A DNA stretch of 61,598 nucleotides from Phenylobacterium sp. Its GTDB lineage: Bacteria; Pseudomonadota; Alphaproteobacteria; Caulobacterales; Caulobacteraceae. The DNA is taken from contig JADBZH010000012.1 in assembly GCA_020402585.1 (NCBI GenBank), forward strand, positions 1 to 61,598, in the 5' to 3' direction. The notes beneath the pieces were generated by a model. The model saw only the letters and a program-made list of their open reading frames with translations. It had not been told where the DNA came from and did no database searches. Of the stretch, positions 56,256 through 61,598 are shown piece by piece (the stretch's first letter is position 1; the number at the start of each line of letters is the position of its first letter). The position numbers were made by a program, and so were the translations under genes.

Positions 56256-56435
56256 ATGATCTATCGTTTGCAACGTGGCAGCCGAATGCAAGTGCTCCAC
56301 TCAGGGAATAGCTGTGGCTGTCTATGGCGATCCAAATTCGGCGCTGTTAGTGAGGCTGAGACCGACCTTGAGGCGCGCCTAGGCGCGGAGATTCTCTGTT
56401 TCAACGCCAAGATGAAGATGAATCTATTCTCGTAG
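56256..56435 (+). CDS. Possible 59-aa ORF in the lower-GC patch
   Basis: An open frame from ATG 56256 directly after the GCAA hairpin, with a cysteine pair (CGC near residue 20) and a helical C-terminal half (EAETDLEARLGAEIL). There is no convincing ribosome-binding site and no recognised family. It may be a gene remnant or chance. Confidence 0.2.
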   Translation: MIYRLQRGSRMQVLHSGNSCGCLWRSKFGAVSEAETDLEARLGAEILCFNAKMKMNLFS

Positions 56436-56500
56436 ATTAGAGAAACAATAGAGAAGCTTGCGGCTCGACCCGAGAAGCGCGGTCCCTGGGGATCGGAAGC

Positions 56501-58042
56501 TCAGATCGACGCTTCGATGAAGCGCGGGCCGCGCTGCGACATGGCGCTGGCGAAGGCGGCCTCGAAGGCCTCGCCGGTCTCGCAGCGCACCGCCTCGACA
56601 CCCAGCCCCCGGGCCAGGGACACCCAGTCGATATTGGGATCGCCCAGGTCCAGCAGCTTGCGGGCCGAGGGGCCGGCCTGGCCGGCGCCGGTCCGGCTCA
56701 TCTCGATATTGAGGATGCGGTAGCTGTGGTTGGCGAAGACCACCACGGTCACGTCGAGCTTCTCCCGGGCCATCGTCCAGAGGCTCTGCACCGTGTACAT
56801 GGCCGAGCCGTCGCCGTTCAGCGAGACGACCTTCCGATCCGGGCAGGCCACCGCCGCGCCGATGGCCATGGGGCCGCCGATGCCGATGGCGCCGCCGGTC
56901 AGGGCGAGGACCTCGTGGGGAACCGTGGTCATGCAGGGTACGGCGACCCCGCCCCCGGAGGTGACCGCGTCGTCGCACAGGATGGCGCCCTCGGGCAGGT
57001 GACGGGCCACCGCCACGCCGCAGGCCTGGGGCGTCAGGGGCCCCGAGGCCGGGCTGGCCGGGCGCGTCAGGGGCTGGACCGGGCCAGCGGCCGGCGCGCC
57101 GAGGGCGTCGGCCAGGGCCTGCAGGGCCGCTGCGGCGTCCGTCGCCCGGTCCGCCAGGGACAGGGTGGCGCAGCCCTCGGGCACCAGCACGCTGGGCCGG
57201 CCGGGATAGGCGAAGAAGGCCACCGGCTGGGTGGTGCCGGCGAAGACCATCAGGTCGGTCCCGGCCAGCTCCTCCAGGGCGGCCTCGCCAAAGTACTGCA
57301 TGCGGGCCGGGGCGAAGACGCCGGCGCCGCGCGGCTGCCGGGCCACGAAGGTGTCGGCCATGACGCGCACGCCCGCCGCCTGCAGCCGGGCGGCCTGGAC
57401 CAGGCCCGCCGCCAGGCAGGCGCCGCCGCCGATCAGCACCACGGGCGCCTTGGCGGACCGGATCGCGCGGGCGGCGGCTTCCACGGCCTGGCCGTCCGGC
57501 GCCCTGGGGCCGGGGCGCGAGGCGGGGGCGAAGGTCACGGAGGTTTCCGTCCAGGCCGCGTCCGCCGGCAGGATCAGGCTGACCGGGCCGGCGGGCGGGC
57601 CATGGCTGGCGGTGATCGCCTCGGCGGTCACGGCGGCCACCTCGTCCGGGGTGTCAGCCGACTTCACCCAGAGGGAGTTGGCCGCGACAATGGACGGGAT
57701 GTCCGAGTTCAGGGGGGCGTCGTACTCGCGGTGATAGGTGGCGTGGTCGCCCACCACGTTGACGATGGGGGTGTAGGCCCGCCGGGCGTTGTGCAGGTTG
57801 GCGAGGCCATTGCCGTAGCCGGGGCCCAGGTGCAGCAGGGTGCAGGCGGGCGTCCCGGCCATGCGGCCATAGCCGTCAGCGGCGCCGGTCGCCACCCCCT
57901 CGAACAGGCACAGGACCGGGCGCATGGCCGGCTGGCCGTCCAGGGCGCTGACGAACTGCATCTCGCTGGTGCCGGGGTTGGCGAAGCAGGCGGTCACGCC
58001 ATTGTCCACCAGGGTGCGCATCAGGGCGTCGGCGCCGTTCAT
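56501..58042 (-). CDS. ThDP-dependent enzyme, acetolactate synthase large-subunit-like
   Basis: 513 aa, shorter than true acetolactate synthase. Catalytic Glu48 in LCLFEGVATGAADGYG, a middle domain, and the ThDP/Mg motif LNGDGSAMYTVQSLW ending FANHSYRILN. This subgroup includes IlvG-like and benzoylformate-decarboxylase-like proteins, so a 2-oxo acid decarboxylase or carboligase is likely. ATG at 58042. It follows the acyl-CoA synthetase by 37 bp on the same strand. Confidence 0.88.
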   Translation of the reverse strand: MNGADALMRTLVDNGVTACFANPGTSEMQFVSALDGQPAMRPVLCLFEGVATGAADGYGRMAGTPACTLLHLGPGYGNGLANLHNARRAYTPIVNVVGDHATYHREYDAPLNSDIPSIVAANSLWVKSADTPDEVAAVTAEAITASHGPPAGPVSLILPADAAWTETSVTFAPASRPGPRAPDGQAVEAAARAIRSAKAPVVLIGGGACLAAGLVQAARLQAAGVRVMADTFVARQPRGAGVFAPARMQYFGEAALEELAGTDLMVFAGTTQPVAFFAYPGRPSVLVPEGCATLSLADRATDAAAALQALADALGAPAAGPVQPLTRPASPASGPLTPQACGVAVARHLPEGAILCDDAVTSGGGVAVPCMTTVPHEVLALTGGAIGIGGPMAIGAAVACPDRKVVSLNGDGSAMYTVQSLWTMAREKLDVTVVVFANHSYRILNIEMSRTGAGQAGPSARKLLDLGDPNIDWVSLARGLGVEAVRCETGEAFEAAFASAMSQRGPRFIEASI

Positions 58043-58079
58043 GTGGTCTGGGCCTCCCCGCCCGTCGTGGCCTTCTGCG

Positions 58080-59852
58080 TCAGGCCGTTTCGAAAACCAT
58101 CACGCCGGGGTCCGGCGCGCCTGCGAACATCCGCCCGATGACGGCGGCCCGCAAGGCCCGCGCCACCGGCTGGGCGATGTAGCCCTTGTCCGTGATCTCC
58201 CCGGCGTTGGCGTCCGGGCCGTCGGGCAGGACCAGGGCCCGGGCCACCCGGCCTGCGCCGCCGCCGCCCCGGGCGTTGTGCGCCGAAACGCCCGCCCGCA
58301 CCGCCTCGGCCACCGCCTCGGGGCCGTGGCCAGGCCGGGGATAGAACAGCAGGCCCACCCCCGCCTCGCCCTCACCGCAGACGATGGCGTCGGTCACGGC
58401 GTCGCCGACGGCGCCGATCACGGCGATCCGCAGCTCGCCGACATTCACGAAGGTGCCGCTGACCAGCTTGAAGTTCTCCGACAGGCGCCCGTCGAAGGCC
58501 AGGCCCTTGCGGATATCGTCCGGGTCCACCAGCCGGGCCGCATCGCCCAGGCGATAGAAGCCCTCCTCGTCGAAGCTGGCCGCCGACAGCTCGGGCCGGC
58601 CCAGATAGCCCGTGGTGACCTGCGGCCCCTTGACCCGGAACTCCAGCTTGCCGGCCAGGGGCGCCAGCTTCACCGTCGTGCCCGGCAGGGGCAGGCCCAT
58701 CATCCCCATGCGGGTGTTGGGCCAGTGGACATTGGCGGCCGTCGGCCCGGTCTCGGTGGCGCCGTAGCCCGAGGAGAAGCTGATCCGCTCGCCCACTGTG
58801 CGCACCGCCACGGCCTGGATGCGGTCGCAGATCTCCTGCCCCAAATTGGCCCCGCCGTACTGGAGCAGCCGGACCCGGGAGAAGAAGTTGCGGGCGAGGT
58901 CGGCATCGGCCTCCAGCTCGCCGGCGAACATCATCCAGCCCGCCGGGACCATGTTGTGATAGGTCGGCGCCACCTCGCGCAGGTTCCGCACCGTGTCGCC
59001 GAAGCGGCCCTCCACCGGCTGGCCGGCGTCGATGTAGAGGGTCCCGCCCCGGTGCAGCACCATGTGCAGGATGGCGTTGGCGCCCAGGCTGTGGCTCCAG
59101 GGCGCGGCGTTGACCACCACCGGCGGGTCTGGGTCGGCGAAGCAGGCGGCCACCTGGGCGGCGTTGGCGGCCATCCGTTCCTGCAGGTTGATCACCGCCT
59201 TGGGACGACCCGTCGAGCCCGAGGTCAGGAGATACTTGGCGTGGTCCTCGGGCCGGGCCGAGGGGGCCGCCGGGGAGGCCCGCTCCAGGTCGGCCAGGGA
59301 CACATCCCCGGGCCGGGCGTTGCGACCCGCGATCACCGGCAGGCCCGCCAGGAAGGGCGCCGCCAGGGCCTCGCCGAACAGGGCCGCGTCCTCGGTGTAG
59401 ATGGCCGAGGGGTTCAGGGTCTCCACCGCCTGGGCGAGGCGGGAGAGGTTGGCGCCCGGCAGGCCGTACTGGGGCGAGACCGGAGCGACCGGCATGCCCT
59501 GGCTCATGGCCGCGTACTTGATGAGGGCGTGGTCGATCCCGTTGCGGGCCAGGATCAGCAGGGGCCGGGGCCCGCCGATTCCCCGCCCGCGCAGGCCGCC
59601 CGCGAGGGCGGCGACGCGCCCGGCGGCCTCCGCATAGCTGACCTCGCGCCAACCCTCGCCCGACCGCTCGGCCAGCCAGGTCCGGGTGGGCGCCCTCTCA
59701 GCCCAGTGCAGGAGGGGCCCGGCCACCGTCGGGAAGGGCCCGTCCAGCGGCGTCGGGTTGAACAGGATCCGCGTTCCGTCCGGCCGGTCCTCCACCTCGA
59801 GACGGGCGGGGGCGTAGCGGGGATCACGGATCGGGGCCTGGGCGGTGTCCAT
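58080..59852 (-). CDS. Acyl-CoA synthetase, feruloyl-CoA synthetase-like
   Basis: 590 aa ANL-superfamily enzyme. P-loop LLTSGSTGRPKAVINLQ, a second motif SSGYGATETGP, and FYRLGDAARLVDP with DGRLSENFKL near the hinge. The sequence resembles feruloyl-CoA synthetases (FcsA) more than fatty acyl-CoA ligases. It activates a carboxylic acid with ATP and CoA. ATG at 59852 has AGAGGGG upstream; a 12-codon extension is possible. It sits 54 bp after the acyl-CoA dehydrogenase gene. Confidence 0.88.
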   Translation of the reverse strand: MDTAQAPIRDPRYAPARLEVEDRPDGTRILFNPTPLDGPFPTVAGPLLHWAERAPTRTWLAERSGEGWREVSYAEAAGRVAALAGGLRGRGIGGPRPLLILARNGIDHALIKYAAMSQGMPVAPVSPQYGLPGANLSRLAQAVETLNPSAIYTEDAALFGEALAAPFLAGLPVIAGRNARPGDVSLADLERASPAAPSARPEDHAKYLLTSGSTGRPKAVINLQERMAANAAQVAACFADPDPPVVVNAAPWSHSLGANAILHMVLHRGGTLYIDAGQPVEGRFGDTVRNLREVAPTYHNMVPAGWMMFAGELEADADLARNFFSRVRLLQYGGANLGQEICDRIQAVAVRTVGERISFSSGYGATETGPTAANVHWPNTRMGMMGLPLPGTTVKLAPLAGKLEFRVKGPQVTTGYLGRPELSAASFDEEGFYRLGDAARLVDPDDIRKGLAFDGRLSENFKLVSGTFVNVGELRIAVIGAVGDAVTDAIVCGEGEAGVGLLFYPRPGHGPEAVAEAVRAGVSAHNARGGGGAGRVARALVLPDGPDANAGEITDKGYIAQPVARALRAAVIGRMFAGAPDPGVMVFETA

Positions 59853-59906
59853 GCCCCTCTGGATGAACGGCCCGGCCGCCGACTGCAAGCGAAAGCCGAC
59901 GCGGCT

Positions 59907-61118
59907 TCAGGCCGACTGGGTGGTGTCCGGCAGGCCGAGGATGCGCTTGGAGATGATGTTGTTCTGCACCTCCACCGAGCCGCCGTAGATCGACATGGCC
60001 CGACCGGAAAGCCAGCTGCGCACGGCCTCGATCTCGGCGCCGGTGAAGGCCTCGCCGTCCCAGCCCAGGCCCTGGTGGCCCATGATCTCCAGCACCATCT
60101 CCTGCCGGATCTGGGCCACGTTGGTGGCCGAGTTCTTGAGCACGGAGGCGGCGTTGGTGGCGCCCGAAGCGCCCTTGGCCTCGGCCGCGGCGCGGGCCAG
60201 GGTCAGGCTGTGGACCCGGGCGTCCATGATGTGGCGGATCATCCGGGTGCGCAGGTCGCCGTCGGCGATCCGGCCCTTGCCGTCCTCGCCGACATACTTG
60301 CGAGCGATGTCCTCCAGCGGGGTGGCGCGGCCGCCCATGGAGACGCCGGTCTGGCTGGCGCGCTCATGCTGCAGCAGGCGCTTGCCCACCGACCAGCCCT
60401 CGTTGAGCTTGCCGAGCAGGGCGTCCTTGGGCGCCACCGCGTCGGTGAAGAAGGTCTCGCAGAAGGGCGAGGCGCCGGCGATCAGCTTGATCGGGCGGGT
60501 CTCGATGGCCGGCTGGCGCATGTTGATCAGCAGGAAGCTGATGCCGTCATGCTTCTTCACCGTCGGGTCCGTGCGGACCAGGGCCCCGCACCAGGCGGAG
60601 TACTGGGCGCCGGAGGTCCAGATCTTCTGGCCGTTGATCAGCCAGTGGTCGCCCTTGTCCTCGCAGCGGGTCTGCAGGGAGGCCAGGTCCGAGCCGGCGT
60701 TGGGTTCGGAATAGCCCACGCACCATTGAACTTCGCCGCGCACGATCGGCGGGATGTGGGTCTTCTTCTGCTCTTCGGTGCCGTAGTCCAGGATGGTCGG
60801 CCCGATCATGGTGATCCCCATGCCGAAGACCATCGGATTGAAGGCGCCGACCCGGGCCATCTCCTGCGACAGGACGCGGCCCTGTTGCGGGGTGAGCCCG
60901 CCGCCGCCGTACTCCGCCGGCCAGGTCGGGGCGCCCCAGCGCTTGTCGGCCATCCGCTCCTTCCAGAGCTTCATGTCGCCTTGGGGCCCGGAGCCCTCCA
61001 TGGAGGCGAGGGCCGCACCGGCCTGGCCCTTCAGGGACTCGGGAAAATTCGCTTCAAGCCAGCTGCGGGCCTCCTTGCGGAAGGCCTCGAGTTCAACGTC
61101 GCCGCCGAAATCCGCCAT
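59907..61118 (-). CDS. Acyl-CoA dehydrogenase
   Basis: 403 aa. CVGYSEPNAGSDLASLQTRC is the FAD/substrate signature, followed by LINGQKIWTSGAQYSAWC; the C-terminal helical domain ends GGSVEVQNNIISKRILGLP. No certain catalytic base can be assigned by eye. ATG at 61118 has GGAGACAGG just upstream; the in-frame extension to 61283 is basic and unconserved. First gene of the three-gene catabolic set. Confidence 0.93.
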   Translation of the reverse strand: MADFGGDVELEAFRKEARSWLEANFPESLKGQAGAALASMEGSGPQGDMKLWKERMADKRWGAPTWPAEYGGGGLTPQQGRVLSQEMARVGAFNPMVFGMGITMIGPTILDYGTEEQKKTHIPPIVRGEVQWCVGYSEPNAGSDLASLQTRCEDKGDHWLINGQKIWTSGAQYSAWCGALVRTDPTVKKHDGISFLLINMRQPAIETRPIKLIAGASPFCETFFTDAVAPKDALLGKLNEGWSVGKRLLQHERASQTGVSMGGRATPLEDIARKYVGEDGKGRIADGDLRTRMIRHIMDARVHSLTLARAAAEAKGASGATNAASVLKNSATNVAQIRQEMVLEIMGHQGLGWDGEAFTGAEIEAVRSWLSGRAMSIYGGSVEVQNNIISKRILGLPDTTQSA

Positions 61119-61412
61119 GGTCCTGTCTCCGTCAGCGCCGGGAATACGGCGCGCATTTGGCCCAAGCTTACCCCTCCCGCCCGCAGGGACAAGTCCTGCC
61201 GCCGCGTCAGCGGGACGACTGATTTTCACCGGCGCCGGGGCCGATCTCCTGCGCAGCGGACCTTCGGCCTTACAGATCGCCAAACCGGTTGTTCAAATTC
61301 CGCCCAAGACCCCCGCTGGGCCGGGAGGCGGCGCCATGATCCCGACTGAATTCTCGTCCGAGGCCACCGCGGCCGCGTCGCGGGACGCCCTCCCGCCCTC
61401 CGGCGGGTCCAG
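61119..61412. other. Intergenic region with no gene seen
   Basis: About 290 bp upstream of the acyl-CoA dehydrogenase gene. It should hold its promoter, but no consensus was identified and no coding frame with family similarity exists on either strand. Confidence 0.5.
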
Positions 61413-61588
61413 GGCGGCTCAGCAGACCCCCTCCGGCCCGCTGCGCGGTCCACCTCCCCCTGGGGGGAGGAATTGAGTGCTCCAAAGGGGAGCCCCGACC
61501 GAAGGTCGGTGAGGGGGTCTGCGGCGGCTCAGTTGACCCCCTCCGGCCCGGCGCAGGCGCCGGTCCACCTCCCCCTGGGGGGAGGAAT
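61413..61588. repeat. Two copies of a GC-rich extragenic repeat, 110 bp apart
   Basis: Copy 1 (61413-61472) and copy 2 (61523-61588) share GGCGGCTCAG, GACCCCCTCCGGCCCG and TCCACCTCCCCCTGGGGGGA, with a variable GC-rich middle. The CCTCCCCC/GGGGGAGG core is nearly palindromic. Between them lies TCGGTGAGGGGGTCTGC. Such elements are common between genes in Caulobacterales and related genomes. Confidence 0.8.
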
Positions 61589-61598
61589 GAGAAGCGCC

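Noticed and set aside
55155..56470. Prophage or integrative element
   Set aside because: No integrase, transposase, terminal repeat or tRNA attachment site was found; only an orphan gene and hairpins.
56424..56978. A 184-codon minus-strand frame at the end of the lower-GC patch
   Set aside because: It is an out-of-frame shadow of the ThDP-enzyme C terminus running into non-coding sequence.
57924..61349. A 1141-codon open frame on the plus strand
   Set aside because: It is antisense to the ThDP-enzyme, CoA-ligase and dehydrogenase genes, is Gly/Arg/His-rich and shows no domain; a GC-driven shadow frame.

Overview
The window is a 61.6 kb stretch of very GC-rich chromosome from an alphaproteobacterium, most likely of the Caulobacterales (Caulobacter/Phenylobacterium-like). 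The evidence is the CcmI-E-F-H order, the petABC and GlnE proteins, DivJ/PleC-like kinase sequence, DUF2336 and DUF1285 proteins and alphaproteobacterial intergenic palindromes. No rRNA, tRNA, CRISPR array, insertion sequence or integrase was seen. About 62 protein genes are supported. Most are packed into operons with ATGA, GTGA or TTGA stop/start overlaps.

Layout. 1-2840: the 3' end of pepN and a PAS histidine kinase. 2776-5099 (minus): an EF-hand protein, ECF sigma factor, membrane anti-sigma candidate and periplasmic sensor candidate, which look like one envelope-signalling operon. 5155-11684 (minus): degP, response regulator, histidine kinase, glnE. 11782-15810 (minus): cytochrome c maturation genes ccmI, ccmE, ccmF, ccmH. 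15851-18248 (minus): PepSY protein, response regulator and PhoQ-like kinase. 18294-19793: a CbpA-type DnaJ protein and a YcgN-like protein, with the divergent ABC-F gene uup at 19872-21671.

21672-22275 is a 600 bp non-coding region with DnaA-box-like motifs, a run of hairpins capped by GCGA loops, and two long palindromes. 22276-24800 is a NMT1/TauABC-type importer. 24828-31199 holds a DUF2336 protein, ilvE, a two-component pair, a DUF2147 protein, proC, a YbjN protein and ubiK. 31282-38594 (plus): lgt, midA, pgeF, prs, a lipoprotein, rplY, pth, ychF. 38659-41386 (minus): the cytochrome bc1 operon petABC. 41586-42933: trmL and hemF. 42934-46645 (minus): GATase, CCA-adding enzyme, Nudix, DUF1285 and GNAT genes. 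46995-51481: a small unknown gene, an MFS exporter, an SDR enzyme and alkylation repair (Ada-AlkA fusion plus Ogt). 51418-53583 (minus): two GNAT acetyltransferases and a metallo-beta-lactamase-fold protein.

53769-55094 encodes a secreted protein of five tandem modules with four cysteines each. 55155-56470 is a lower-GC patch holding an orphan 218-aa gene, a chain of strong RNA hairpins and a 28-codon arginine-rich mini-gene; it is the most foreign-looking part of the window. 56501-61118 (minus) is a catabolic set of acyl-CoA dehydrogenase, acyl-CoA synthetase and ThDP-dependent enzyme. 61413-61588 carries two copies of a GC-rich repeat.

The best candidates for something undescribed are the hairpin array at 21831-22067, the hairpin/micro-ORF patch at 55860-56260, the five-module cysteine protein, and the EF-hand/ECF sigma operon. 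All functional calls rest on motif recognition by eye; no database search was possible.
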